A stretch of 64,000 nt of DNA. It comes from Candidatus Blautia faecipullorum (GTDB lineage Bacteria; Bacillota; Clostridia; Lachnospirales; Lachnospiraceae). The notes below the pieces were generated by a model. It did not search any database, was not told the origin of the DNA, and was given only the letters and a program-made list of their open reading frames with translations. Where the stretch lies: contig DXEG01000039.1 in NCBI GenBank assembly GCA_019115125.1, positions 59,216 to 123,215 on the forward strand, written 5' to 3'. This document shows, piece after piece, positions 53,681 to 63,635 of this stretch (the first letter of the stretch is position 1; every line of letters starts with the position of its first letter). Both the position numbers and the translations under genes were made by a program.

Positions 53681-55579
53681 TTAGTAAAAACAAACAATCG
53701 GTACATTATACTGTATGATGCTGTAAAGCACAGCCGCATTTTCAGGCGGAAGGTTGATACAGCCGTGAGAGCCATTGGTAAGATAGATGTCTCCTCCAAA
53801 ATCACTTCTCCACGGCGCATCGTGGAAACCTACTCCTCCATTGAACGGCATCCAGTAATCCACCGGTTCTTCATATTCATATGATCCGTCAGGTCTCTGC
53901 GTTCCCCGGAGCACATCCGGACTCTTCTTATAATAAAGAGTATAGATACCTGAAGGCGTCTGTCTGTCAGAATAGCTCATATTGCCCGATACGAACTCAG
54001 AATCAAAAATAAGAGAGCCGGACTGGTAATAATACATATGCTGCGCGCTAAGATCCACTTCGATATAAGTGTCTCCCAGATCGTTGACCCCGTATGAATT
54101 CGCCGTCTGTGAATATGCCGGCTGCCTGGTGACCTGGGCCCCTGACTGGATTTCCTGAGCGAGCTGAGCCGCTTCAGCGCTCTGATCGATCGCCCATCCA
54201 TATGCGGATCCGGAAACATATACTGTCCGGCCGCTGGTCGTGTAGAATTCTCTCTCAGTTCCCACGGTATTGTACTGTTGGGCAATCTGGGCGACATAAT
54301 CCGCGATATGCTGCTGAAAGCTTGCGTCGTCCAAAAGGAGCTGTCCCTTCTCGTCAAACTGCAGCCAGTCCTTGATGGTATTGCCGTCAAGAGTTACTGT
54401 CTGATCGCCGAAGGTATAGGTGATGCTGGCCTTAGTATAGTTGTTGCAGGCTTCCAGCGCGGACTGAAGCTCCGGATCGTCCTTCGTCACCGCCGCGGAA
54501 ACATATGCCTCAGAAGAGGCGCCAAAATCCACAGAAGTCTGATTTTCTGCTACTGCCTTGTCAAGAATCTGATATGCCTGCTTGACATTCAGCTTCGTTC
54601 CCTCGGTTTCCGGAACGATCTGGAACTGATTATCTTTAAAAGCGACATAGGCATTCTCCGGTTCCACCTGATTTTCTGCTTTTGCACAGTTTAAGGAAGT
54701 CACCTGATTCTGAAGCAGTGTTTTATCATAAAACGTATTAGATGATACCGTATAGCTGCTCTGCTCATAGAAGCCTTTTATCCATTCATACGGCTTCTGC
54801 TGCTTCAAAAGATTCAGAACCTCGCCGCTGGACAGGTACTGATAATTGATCTGCTCCCCTGTGATCGTCTGCGGTTCCTGATTCCTCGCCATTACCTGAA
54901 TGGAATAATCCTGGATCTGATCCGCGAGAGCCAGTTCCGTCTCATAAGCGGTCTTTCCCGAGCAGTTGATCCCATTGATCCACGTTCCCTCAAAAAAGCG
55001 GTATGAGTAGTAATAGGAGATCCCGCCATATGCGCAGCCGGCGAGAACCACCAGCATAAGCAGCAGAAAACCTGTAATTTTCAGGCCTTTATGTTTCTTT
55101 TTCTTTTTTTCGGAGGGAAGAGGCATGTCCTCGTCCAGATCATCCATCGGAACATACACTACCGGCCCAGGACGCGCCGATTTATTTCTGCTTCTCAAAG
55201 GAGCTGAAGGCTCGTCTTCGTATGCGTCCTCTTCCAGATCGCCTTCCTCATATTCATCAGAATCGTCATCTTCTGCTTCCTGAGTTTCTGAACCGTATTC
55301 TCCGCCGTCTTCCTCCGAATCATAGGATTCGGTCCCATACTCCTCTGAATCGTACTCTTCGCCGTCCTCCCCGGCGTCATACCCTTCCGAATCGTATTCT
55401 TCATTTTCATATTCTTCGTCTTCCGGGCCGCCGCCGTCTGCAGCAGCTCCTTCATCGGCTGTCTCATCCGGAAAATCCTCTGTAATCCTATCCATGGCCG
55501 CGTTAATCTTTTTTTCAATCTCCGATGTGCCATCGGCGGAACCTGCCGGAATGTTTTCTCTGTTTTCTTTGCTGCTCAT
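53681..55579 (-). CDS. L,D-transpeptidase with long acidic cytoplasmic region (632 aa)
   Basis: The ATG at 55579 follows GAGGAG; a TTG just before it is also open. Residues 1-160 are intracellular and extremely acidic, with repeated EEYDSE-like units. A Lys cluster (EKKKKKHKG) and one membrane helix (ITGFLLLMLVVLAGCAYGG) follow, then two peptidoglycan-binding_4-type domains and a YkuD catalytic domain (GVGFHDAPWRSDFGG; TNGSHGCINLP) with His and Cys in place. It should form 3-3 cross-links in the wall. The acidic region is unusual for the family and may bind a partner. Confidence 0.9.
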   Translation of the reverse strand: MSSKENRENIPAGSADGTSEIEKKINAAMDRITEDFPDETADEGAAADGGGPEDEEYENEEYDSEGYDAGEDGEEYDSEEYGTESYDSEEDGGEYGSETQEAEDDDSDEYEEGDLEEDAYEDEPSAPLRSRNKSARPGPVVYVPMDDLDEDMPLPSEKKKKKHKGLKITGFLLLMLVVLAGCAYGGISYYYSYRFFEGTWINGINCSGKTAYETELALADQIQDYSIQVMARNQEPQTITGEQINYQYLSSGEVLNLLKQQKPYEWIKGFYEQSSYTVSSNTFYDKTLLQNQVTSLNCAKAENQVEPENAYVAFKDNQFQIVPETEGTKLNVKQAYQILDKAVAENQTSVDFGASSEAYVSAAVTKDDPELQSALEACNNYTKASITYTFGDQTVTLDGNTIKDWLQFDEKGQLLLDDASFQQHIADYVAQIAQQYNTVGTEREFYTTSGRTVYVSGSAYGWAIDQSAEAAQLAQEIQSGAQVTRQPAYSQTANSYGVNDLGDTYIEVDLSAQHMYYYQSGSLIFDSEFVSGNMSYSDRQTPSGIYTLYYKKSPDVLRGTQRPDGSYEYEEPVDYWMPFNGGVGFHDAPWRSDFGGDIYLTNGSHGCINLPPENAAVLYSIIQYNVPIVCFY

Positions 55580-55801
55580 CAAACTGTTCTCCTCGACTGT
55601 AACCTATCAATACAACCATCTGTTCCGGCAAATATATTTTTCCAGAACATTTTTATTATAGCATACTTTTCTATATTTGTACTATATATTATAATATCAA
55701 ATCCCTTAGTTTTTATTGTATCCTGCATTATACATTTTATCCTTTGAAGAAATTTGAAAAAGACAGCGGGCTTTGACGGCCAGTCCGCTGAACGCAGAAC
55801 A

Positions 55802-55828
55802 GCCGCAGAGCAAAATTCACTCTGCGGC
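55802..55828. terminator. Hairpin downstream of gpmI
   Basis: GCCGCAGAG (55802-55810) and CTCTGCGGC (55820-55828) form a perfect 9-base stem. The T-rich tract is on the plus-strand side (TATTTATTATTTTTT), not after the minus-strand gpmI transcript, so its use as a gpmI terminator is uncertain. Confidence 0.5.
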
Positions 55829-55849
55829 CGTATTTATTATTTTTTAACT

Positions 55850-57391
55850 TTATTTCTGGATAAGAAGAGATTTTCCTGTCATCTCCTCCGGCTGCTCCAT
55901 TCCCATCAGCTCAATAAGAGTGGGAACAATATCTGCCAGACAGCCGTTTTCTCTTAAACCATATTTCGGATCTGCATTTACAAGAATGAACGGTACCGGA
56001 TTTGTCGTATGAGCAGTAAACGGATCACCTGTCTCATAATCCACAAGCTGTTCCGCGTTACCATGATCGGCGCAGATAAACATCTGTCCGTTCACTTCCT
56101 TCACGGCTTCCACTGCTCTTCCCACACATTCATCCACTGCTTCCACAGCGCTGACCGCCGCATTCTCCACGCCGGTATGGCCAACCATATCCGGATTCGC
56201 GAAATTGATGATCACTACGTCATATTTGTCAGATTTGATCGCCTCCACAAGCTTATCGCATACCTGGGGAGCGCTCATCTCGGGCTGAAGATCGTAGGTA
56301 GCCACCTTGGGAGATTTCACAAGGATCCGGTCCTCTCCCTTATTCGGCTCTTCTACTCCTCCGTTAAAGAAGAAGGTTACATGGGCGTATTTCTCTGTTT
56401 CCGCAATACGAACCTGAGTCATATCATGCGCCGCAAGATATTCGCCGAAGGTATTGTGAAGCTGTACTTTGTGGAAAGCAACCAGCTTATTCATAATTGT
56501 TTCGTCATAATCTGTGAAGCATACATAGGTAAGATCCAGACGTTTCTCACGGTCAAAGCCCTTAAATTCATCATCACAGAAGGCTCTCGTGATCTCGCGG
56601 GCACGGTCAGGACGGAAGTTAAAGAATACGACGGAATCCTTATCCTGAACTACAGCCACTGGTTTGCCGTCCTGCTCGATTACAGTAGGAAGCACAAATT
56701 CGTCCGTCTTTCCGTCATCATAGGATGCCTGAACCGCTTCCGCCGCGTCAGTACCCTTCACACCCTCGCCTTTCGTGAGGGCCTTGTAAGCAAGTTCTAC
56801 ACGATCCCAGCGGTTATCACGGTCCATAGCGTAATAACGTCCGGATACAACGCCGATCCGGCCTACGCCGATCTCCTTCATTTTCGCTTCCAGCTCTTCG
56901 ATGTAACCCTTGCCGGACGCGGGAGGTGTATCACGTCCGTCCAGGAAGCAGTGAACATAAACCTTCTCCACCCCTTCTCTTTTGGCCATTTCAAGAAGAC
57001 CGTAAAGATGGGTGTTATGGCTGTGAACGCCGCCGTCGGACAGAAGTCCCATAAAATGGATCGCGGAGCCGTTGTCCTTCGCGTTTTTCATTGCTGCCAG
57101 AAGCGCTTCGTTCTTGAAGAAGTCTCCGTCGTTGATCTCCTTCGTGATTCTGGTAAGCTCCTGATATACAATGCGTCCCGCGCCCATATTCATATGGCCC
57201 ACCTCGGAATTTCCCATCTGACCTTCCGGAAGACCCACCGCGAGTCCGCTGGCATTTCCCTTTACAAAAGGATACTCTGCCATCAATTTATCCATGACCG
57301 GAGTCTTCGCCTCATAAACGGCGTTTCCGTCATGCTTTTCATTCAGTCCGTAACCATCAAGAATCATTAAAACAGTTGGTTTTTTGCTCAT
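55850..57391 (-). CDS. gpmI: 2,3-bisphosphoglycerate-independent phosphoglycerate mutase (513 aa)
   Basis: It converts 3- and 2-phosphoglycerate in glycolysis using two manganese ions. The N-terminus [13 protein letters not shown], the phosphoserine site in [14 protein letters not shown], and metal motifs [12 protein letters not shown] and CADHGNAEQ are all present. The length is typical. GGAG precedes the start. Confidence 0.97.
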   Translation of the reverse strand: MSKKPTVLMILDGYGLNEKHDGNAVYEAKTPVMDKLMAEYPFVKGNASGLAVGLPEGQMGNSEVGHMNMGAGRIVYQELTRITKEINDGDFFKNEALLAAMKNAKDNGSAIHFMGLLSDGGVHSHNTHLYGLLEMAKREGVEKVYVHCFLDGRDTPPASGKGYIEELEAKMKEIGVGRIGVVSGRYYAMDRDNRWDRVELAYKALTKGEGVKGTDAAEAVQASYDDGKTDEFVLPTVIEQDGKPVAVVQDKDSVVFFNFRPDRAREITRAFCDDEFKGFDREKRLDLTYVCFTDYDETIMNKLVAFHKVQLHNTFGEYLAAHDMTQVRIAETEKYAHVTFFFNGGVEEPNKGEDRILVKSPKVATYDLQPEMSAPQVCDKLVEAIKSDKYDVVIINFANPDMVGHTGVENAAVSAVEAVDECVGRAVEAVKEVNGQMFICADHGNAEQLVDYETGDPFTAHTTNPVPFILVNADPKYGLRENGCLADIVPTLIELMGMEQPEEMTGKSLLIQK

Positions 57392-57569
57392 AATGTTCTC
57401 CTTTTTTGTATTGTTTCTCCACAGTCCCTCGGGAACGCGGAGTATTCTGATACATATTTTGGCATCCGGGAAAATATCCTGTATATAACTTTTTCCCTCT
57501 TAAATATAGTACCAAAAATATAAAAATTTTCAAGGATTTTTTGACTGTTTTTCGTACTGGCCTGTGCTT

Positions 57570-58865
57570 CTACTGGCCATACACTCTCAGCATACTGGAA
57601 ATCTTATGAACACACTGCCTGCCGGAAAGCTCTTCCATAGCGGTACGGAAATCCCCTTCCCGCACGTCGCCTGTGATCACCACTACCTCGGCCACTTCTC
57701 CCGGCTTCGTCTCCTTCTGGATGATCTGCGCCACACTTACATGGTATTTTGCGAATACCGCCGTCATTTCCGCCAGAACGCCGCAGCGATCCTCCACCTT
57801 CAGTCGCAAAAAATAACGGCTATAGGTGTCAGCCATCTTTTTCACAGGAATATTTTTATAACAGGTACATCCGATCCTTGCGCTGGAATTCGTTTTTATA
57901 TCGCGGGCAATGTCAAAGACGTCTCCGACAACCGCGCTGGCCGTGGGCAGCTCTCCCGCGCCCCGTCCGTAGAACATGGCGTCCCCTACAGCGTCTCCCT
58001 GGACAAAAACCGCATTGTAGGAATCATTTACTGAGGAAAGCGGGTGAGAGCTTGGAAGAAGCATGGGGCACACATAAGCCTCTATTCCGTCCACGGTATT
58101 TCTTGCCATACCGATAAGCTTGATGTCGCAGCCCATCTCCTTTGCATACAATATATCTCTGGAAGTGATCTTCGTAATGCCTTCTATATATACATCGTCA
58201 AACACTACTCTGGAATTAAAGGCTACAGAAGCAAGGATCGCCACCTTTCTTCCCGCGTCCAGCCCTTCAATATCCGCAGTGGGATCCGCTTCCGCATAGC
58301 CCAGCTCTGTTGCCAGATCAAGAGCCTCCTGAAACTCCATTCCCTCCTGTGTCATTTTGGTAAGAATAAAATTCGTCGTACCGTTTACAATTCCCATAAC
58401 CTCTTTCATGTGGTTCCCCGCAAGACACTGCTTCAGCGGGCGGATAATAGGAATCCCTCCTGCCACCGCTGCCTCAAACAGGAAATCCACCTGGTGAGAC
58501 TCCGCCATATCCAGAAGCTCCTTGCCATGAACGGCAATCAGATCTTTGTTGGCGGATACCACATGCTTTCCGGACTCCAGCGCAGAAAGAATATAGGTTC
58601 TGGCGGGTTCAATGCCGCCGATCAGCTCTATGATAATATCAATATCCGGATCACTGACGATCTCTTCCCAGCTATTCGTCAATACAGAGGGATCATCCAC
58701 CTTGGCCGCGGCTTTCTCCAGATTTCTCACCATAATCTTTTTGATCTCCACCACACTTCCCAGTTTGGCTTCCATCTCGTCTCTCTGTGCCTTCAGCACC
58801 TTATATACGCCTGTTCCCACGGTACCCAGGCCCAGAAGCGCTGCATGAATCACTTTCTTTTCCAT
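57570..58865 (-). CDS. hom: Homoserine dehydrogenase (431 aa)
   Basis: It reduces aspartate semialdehyde to homoserine for threonine and methionine. The NAD(P) motif is LGLGTVGTGVYKVL, the catalytic region LGYAEADPTADIEGLDAGRK, and the C-terminus is an ACT domain (DRCGVLAEMTAVFAKYHVS) for feedback control. The length is normal for the ACT-containing form. The ribosome site AAGGAG is further from the ATG than usual (about 13 bases). Confidence 0.96.
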   Translation of the reverse strand: MEKKVIHAALLGLGTVGTGVYKVLKAQRDEMEAKLGSVVEIKKIMVRNLEKAAAKVDDPSVLTNSWEEIVSDPDIDIIIELIGGIEPARTYILSALESGKHVVSANKDLIAVHGKELLDMAESHQVDFLFEAAVAGGIPIIRPLKQCLAGNHMKEVMGIVNGTTNFILTKMTQEGMEFQEALDLATELGYAEADPTADIEGLDAGRKVAILASVAFNSRVVFDDVYIEGITKITSRDILYAKEMGCDIKLIGMARNTVDGIEAYVCPMLLPSSHPLSSVNDSYNAVFVQGDAVGDAMFYGRGAGELPTASAVVGDVFDIARDIKTNSSARIGCTCYKNIPVKKMADTYSRYFLRLKVEDRCGVLAEMTAVFAKYHVSVAQIIQKETKPGEVAEVVVITGDVREGDFRTAMEELSGRQCVHKISSMLRVYGQ

Positions 58866-58996
58866 AATATAGAGAGGCTCCTTTCCTTTGTGTTTTTCGT
58901 AATCTATTTTTCATAGTAGGGCAGAAGCCGGGGTTTGTCAAGAAGGTTGTGTGGGGTATTCTATAGTATGTAACCGCTTTTATTTTCCCTCCCCGT

Positions 58997-60691
58997 TTAC
59001 GCAATTACAGCCATACACTCTTTCTCATAAAACGCGATTCCATATTTGATCATCTTTTTCATGCCGCGGCGCTTTAGCCCTTCCTCATACTTCTTTTCTT
59101 CAATCTGATTTAAGGCCTCTTTGCAGGCAGTTTCCAGGTTTCCGTTATTCGCATATTTCAATTCAATGATGATTCCAACCCGATCCGGCGTCTGGATGGA
59201 TATGTCGCTATAGCCTTCCCCGGTCTCCGCATTGGACATGACCATCCAGCTTCCCTGACTTCTAAGCAATCCAAGCAGCATACCGTGGTAAAAATTTTCT
59301 TTCATGTTTGTCCGTACTGCTGTATCCCGTACGCTGATGGAATCCCACAGGTAATCATAAAGCATCTCCTGAATTGTCTGCACATCGCCATCTGGGAACG
59401 CCGCGCAGAAGCGGTTGATCCTCGCGGAATCTGCCTGTGTCGTTTCCTCAAACCAGTCTTTTACCAAATCAATAAAAAGTTCCCGTACCTCCCGGTTTGG
59501 AAGGGCCAGCTTTATCTGTTTTCCCGGCAGGCGGCCGCGTCCAGTCAGGTATCCTGTGGAATAAAGGACACTCCAGATATTATCAATGGAACCTTCAACA
59601 TCCCTGTATGTCAGCTCCTGCCGTATGGTTTTTATAATTGCTTCGCCGTTTATCAGCTGTTCAACTTCACTTCGTGTGGTCTGATTTGCCTTCTTCAGCA
59701 GGCGGCAGATAAGATCATTTCCGCTGGTATTGGCCCAGTAATTCTCTGGCTCAGCTTCCGGATCAGCCAGCAGTTGATCACAATAATTGATAACGTCCCA
59801 TGGACAATATACATCCACATCTCCAAAGCGGTACCCGTCATACCAATCCTGGAACACACTTTTGTATGCAGGCAGACCATAAAACTTCAATAATTCATTC
59901 ACATCTGTATCAGTAAAGCCAAAGAACTCATCATACCGGACATCTGAAATCGTGTGCACTTTCAGATTATTAAGGCCTGTGAAAATACTTTCCTTTGAAA
60001 TCCGCAGACATCCGGTGAGGACAGCAAAATAAAGGCTGTCATTTGTCTTTAAAGCATTTCCAAGCAGATTACGGATAAGATTTGCCATTTCATCATAGTA
60101 ACCGGCTTGAAATGCTTTATCCAGAGGAACGTCGTACTCATCAATCAGAAGGATAACCTTCTGGTTATAGTGCTTGGCCAGAAGCTGAGAGAGCGTTTTC
60201 AGACTTGCCTCCGCCACGTTTTCTGTCATATCATAGATAGCTTTGGTCTCTGCTCCCACTTTGATCAGGCGGCTATAGGAAGCCTTTTCTGTATCAGTAA
60301 GATTTTTACTTTCCAGCAAAAATTGATATTTCAGCGCCTCATTCCCAATCGCAGTCCGTAACGCCGCGGATGCCGACTCAAGGTTTCGTCCATCCACACT
60401 TTTCAGGCTGATAGAAATCACAGGGAACTTTCCCATATATTTTTCACACAACTCTTTTTCCTGCATGATCTTCAATCCATCAAACAGCGCCGGATCGCTC
60501 CCGACCTCAAAAAAGCACTTCAGCATACTCATGTTCAGGGATTTTCCAAAACGTCTGGGACGGGTAAATAAGTTTACTTTTCCCCAATTCCGCAAAAGTT
60601 CCGCAATGAAAAGGGTTTTATCCACATAATAGAAATTCTCAGCCGAAAATTCTTCAAAATTTTCAATTCCAACCGGGAGTTTTTTCTCCAT
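58997..60691 (-). CDS. AAA-ATPase-like protein with C-terminal PD-(D/E)XK domain (564 aa)
   Basis: It opens with the typical LPVGIENFEEFSAENFYYVD, then a P-loop variant TRPRRFGKSLNMSML and a Walker B LIDEYDVPLD. The C-terminus has a PDDEXK_9-type nuclease-like motif (GYSDISIQTPDRVGIIIELKY). Proteins of this two-domain type (AAA-ATPase_like with DUF1703) are multicopy in gut anaerobes; the function is unknown and a link with mobile elements or defence is only suspected. It is the last intact gene before the decayed mobile zone. Confidence 0.85.
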   Translation of the reverse strand: MEKKLPVGIENFEEFSAENFYYVDKTLFIAELLRNWGKVNLFTRPRRFGKSLNMSMLKCFFEVGSDPALFDGLKIMQEKELCEKYMGKFPVISISLKSVDGRNLESASAALRTAIGNEALKYQFLLESKNLTDTEKASYSRLIKVGAETKAIYDMTENVAEASLKTLSQLLAKHYNQKVILLIDEYDVPLDKAFQAGYYDEMANLIRNLLGNALKTNDSLYFAVLTGCLRISKESIFTGLNNLKVHTISDVRYDEFFGFTDTDVNELLKFYGLPAYKSVFQDWYDGYRFGDVDVYCPWDVINYCDQLLADPEAEPENYWANTSGNDLICRLLKKANQTTRSEVEQLINGEAIIKTIRQELTYRDVEGSIDNIWSVLYSTGYLTGRGRLPGKQIKLALPNREVRELFIDLVKDWFEETTQADSARINRFCAAFPDGDVQTIQEMLYDYLWDSISVRDTAVRTNMKENFYHGMLLGLLRSQGSWMVMSNAETGEGYSDISIQTPDRVGIIIELKYANNGNLETACKEALNQIEEKKYEEGLKRRGMKKMIKYGIAFYEKECMAVIA

Positions 60692-61189
60692 TATCTCCTA
60701 CACTCCTTTCCGACGTCAATGGCTCCTCGTGTGTCAATAAATAGTTCTTTCATTTCTAAACTCCTTGGATTTCTCCAACAGACAATAAAAGGGCATAAAT
60801 CACCTGTTATGTTTTCAATTTACTATAAAGCCGCAGGGCAGTCAAGCCGGTCCGCTGAATTGTCTGTAAATCCTAAAATGAAATTTTAAATTCCGCACCC
60901 CCATATCCCTGTGGAGTTTACTTTTGTACAAATAGGTTTTACTCTTTCATATATTGCTGTTATGATTACGTTACCTTCTGACAGCACTAGAAGGAGATAC
61001 TGTAAAAAAAATAAATTAAGAAAAAATCGTGGAATGGATACAAAAAACAGGCTCACACAGTGAACCGATTTAAGAGTATTCCCATCTAAGTAGAGAGGCG
61101 CACTTGCACATCAATAAACAAACGGGTGGGTGCATCTAATACTGATGCCGGGATGCTTTAATAATTAAGTCTATTGTAACACGAAAATT
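60692..61189. other. Non-coding region left of the IS30 element
   Basis: No gene recognised. It is AT-rich. The 13-base word ATTGTCTGTAAAT (near 60858) recurs on the right of the element near 62828, which may be chance or a remnant of a shared target or older insertion. Confidence 0.35.
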
Positions 61190-62622
61190 TGAAGGTGTGA
61201 AACACTTTCATTACTATTTGTGCCGCCGACTTGGCGGCGGAATGGAGATTATTATGAGCAATTTAATACCTGGAAACCAAAAGCATCTTACCCTGGAAGA
61301 ACGCCTCTACATCGAAAAAGCTCTTTCCAATGGTACTTCTTTTAAAGACATTGCCCGCTTCCTCTGCAAGGATCCACCACTATCTCCAAGGAGGTGAGGA
61401 AACACCGTCTCAGCGACTGGTATCACAAAGGCACTTTTTATAACGCCAAAAACTTCTGTATCCATCGATACCATTGCCGTAAGACCAATGCCTGTGACAA
61501 GATCATCCTCTGCGGCATCAAATGCACCTCCTGCCCCACCTGCAACCAGACCTGCAGGGATTTCATCAGGGAACGCTGCAGGCGTCTGGATCAAGCCCCT
61601 TATGTCTGTAACGGCTGTGATAAGGTGATCCACAAATGCACCATTGCACACAAGTATGTCTATGATGCCCGTTTTGCTGACCGCAAATACCGCGAGCTTC
61701 TTTCCAGCTGCAGAGCTGGCATTAACATGACCAAAAAAGAACTGCTCGAGAAAGACAGGCTTGTTTCCCACCTGATATACCAGGGACAATCCCCCTACCA
61801 GATCGTCACAAACCATCCGGAACTGGATCTGTCGGTCCGTTCCATCTACACATACATTGACAAGGGGCTTTTTACCTCCAGGAACATCGACCTGAAACGG
61901 AAGCAAAAATTCCCCCCACGCAAATGCCATAAGACACAGATTACCAATCGTGAAGTGTTTTCCGGGCGCATGTACAGCGACTTCCTCCTGATCGATCCCG
62001 ACCGGATAGAACGTACTGCTGAAATGGATACCGTACATTCTTCCAGGGATTCAAAAAGGGTGCTCCTCACGTTCTACCTGCGCAAGGAAAAGCTGTTCCT
62101 TGCCTACATGATGGACCGCTGCACGACTGCTTCTGTCCGTGCTATTTTCGACTGGCTCAAAAAACGTCTGGGTACCGATTTTCATCTCCTGTTCCATACG
62201 ATCCTTACAGACCGGGGCGCCGAGTTTGGCAGCCCGGAGCCTCTGGAAACTGGCATATATGGAGAAAAGTGCTCACATATTTACTATTGTGATCCCATGC
62301 GCAGCGGGCAGAAAGGTGGTGTTGAAAATGCCCACACCCTGCTCCGTATGGTCCTTCCAAAGGGGACCAGTTTTGAATTCCTGACACAATGGGATGTGAA
62401 CCTAATCGTAAACCACATCAACTCTATGCCGAGGGAGAGCCTCGGCGGGCATACGCCATATGAAGCTGCTTTATGGACATATGGGGAAAGCACTTTAAAA
62501 GCACTTCAGCTCAGACCAGTTCCACCGGACGAGGTGAACCTGACGCCTGAGCTGATTCGTTATAACCGTTAACTAACACACAAAATCTGCTGTCAGACCG
62601 GAAACAAGCATTTCACACTTTT
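61190..62622 (+). mobile_element. IS30-family insertion sequence (inactivated)
   Basis: The element includes one transposase with a frameshift. GTGTGAAACACTT at the left (about 61195) and the reverse complement of TTTCACACTT at the right (62611-62620) read as partly matching inverted ends (GTGTGAAA). The exact ends are uncertain. Further right, GTGGAATTCAGTC (62636) and GTGGAATTTAGTC (62785) are near copies, perhaps traces of older insertions. Confidence 0.6.
61242..62572 (+). pseudogene. IS30-family transposase, frameshifted
   Basis: The first part (NLIPGNQKHLTLEERLYIEK..FKDIARFLCKDP) is the IS30 helix-turn-helix; the second (from 61394) holds a Cys-rich insert and the DDE core (TAEMDTVHSS; TILTDRGAEF; KGGVENAHTLLR). 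They are in different frames. At 61368-61376 the sequence reads GATCCACCACT where GATCCNACCACT would keep one frame (...KDPTTISKEVRKHRLS), so one base appears to be lost. IS30 usually has one gene, so this copy is probably dead, unless it is a sequencing error. Confidence 0.85.
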
Positions 62623-63120
62623 TTTACATAGCAGGTGGAATTCAGTCTCGCACACTGAATCTCCAGCGGCTTGTTTGCTATGCTTCTATTTCCGTTATTT
62701 TATGTGAGGTTGTTATCATTATAACAGATTTACGACCAGCTGTCCCATAAAAATAAATAAAACAAGCAGTTTTTAAATGGGATGTGGAATTTAGTCCTGC
62801 ACTGGATTTTACTTTTTCAAGTCAGCATTGTCTGTAAATTATTGGGGCACCTATAGGGGGGAATATTCTGCAAGGATAATAGATATAGCAATACTATAGC
62901 TACCCTCACTTTGCAAGAGCACACACGGTCGATAAAGAGTAAATTTTGCGTCCTGCTGCGTTACTTTCAATCAGCGTACCACGCGTGACGCTTGATTTCG
63001 CTCCGGTAATGGTGCCAACCATCACCCAACGCTTGCCATATAAATAAGAAAAAACCGATGGTTCTGTCCATCCTACTGATTTTCCAGTAAGTTGGAACGT
63101 AACCACCGGGGCAAAAAAGT
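62623..63120. other. Decayed region right of the IS30 element
   Basis: No recognised gene. It includes two near copies of GTGGAATTYAGTC and, on the minus strand at 62906-63106, an open frame of 66 codons starting at GTG (LTGKSVGWTEPSVFSYLYG...) that I could not identify and that has no ribosome site. The 18-base dispersed repeat lies inside its 3' end. Confidence 0.4.
62903..62939. repeat. Second copy of the 18-base dispersed repeat
   Basis: CAAGAGCACACACGGTCG (62914-62931) is identical to the core of the hairpin repeat at 36333-36350; the flanking arms CCCTC-CTTTG and GATAAAGAG pair only weakly here. This suggests a small dispersed element. Confidence 0.5.
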
Positions 63121-63428
63121 CTAGTCGTTTGACATCACACTAAGCAATTGTAAAGTTTCCTGGATGTGCTTTAACTCTTGCGGTTCTGCATTATAATCAT
63201 CTTTACCTGCTTTTGAACAAAATAGTCCACAATAACCCGGAAATCACTCTGGAACATTTCTACTTGTTCATGTGTTAAATATGCTATCTCAAACAGATTC
63301 ATTTTGTAGTCGTTCACATATGACTCAAACTCTGCCGAAATATCAAATCTTTGCATAACATATTGGATAGAAGCGTAAACTCGTATTTTTATACTACCCC
63401 AAGACGGCAGGCAAGTCAACGAAACCAC
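63121..63428 (-). pseudogene. Rpn-family nuclease remnant
   Basis: The frame from 63428 carries the C-terminal segment of Rpn/YhgA-type recombination-promoting nucleases (NDYKMNLFEIAYLTHEQVEMF; SDFRVIVDYFVQKQ). A shift of one base then moves the reading to another frame, where the usual end follows (ELKHIQETLQLLSVMSND, stop at 63121-63123). The N-terminal catalytic part is missing. It is clearly a fragment. Confidence 0.7.
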
Positions 63429-63635
63429 TGCTGGTGTGAGTGGTAAAGAATAAAATTAAAAATCAATCGTTTTTCATCTTGATCTTATATTTGTGTGATA
63501 TAAAATACATATACAACAAAATCCAGATGAGTTATCCACATTCCATGAGTATGGTTCACCCATCCTTTCATTCTTGTGGATATTTAATTAATTTTTCTAT
63601 TCCATTTCATCACCACCTGTTGTATAATTGCTTTG
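63429..63635. other. Non-coding region before the transposase fragment
   Basis: AT-rich sequence without a recognised gene or hairpin terminator. Confidence 0.35.

Noticed and set aside
62906-63106. A 66-codon minus-strand frame (LTGKSVGWTEPSVFSYLYG...).
   Set aside because: No ribosome site, no recognised family, and it lies in decayed mobile DNA; left as unassigned region rather than a gene.
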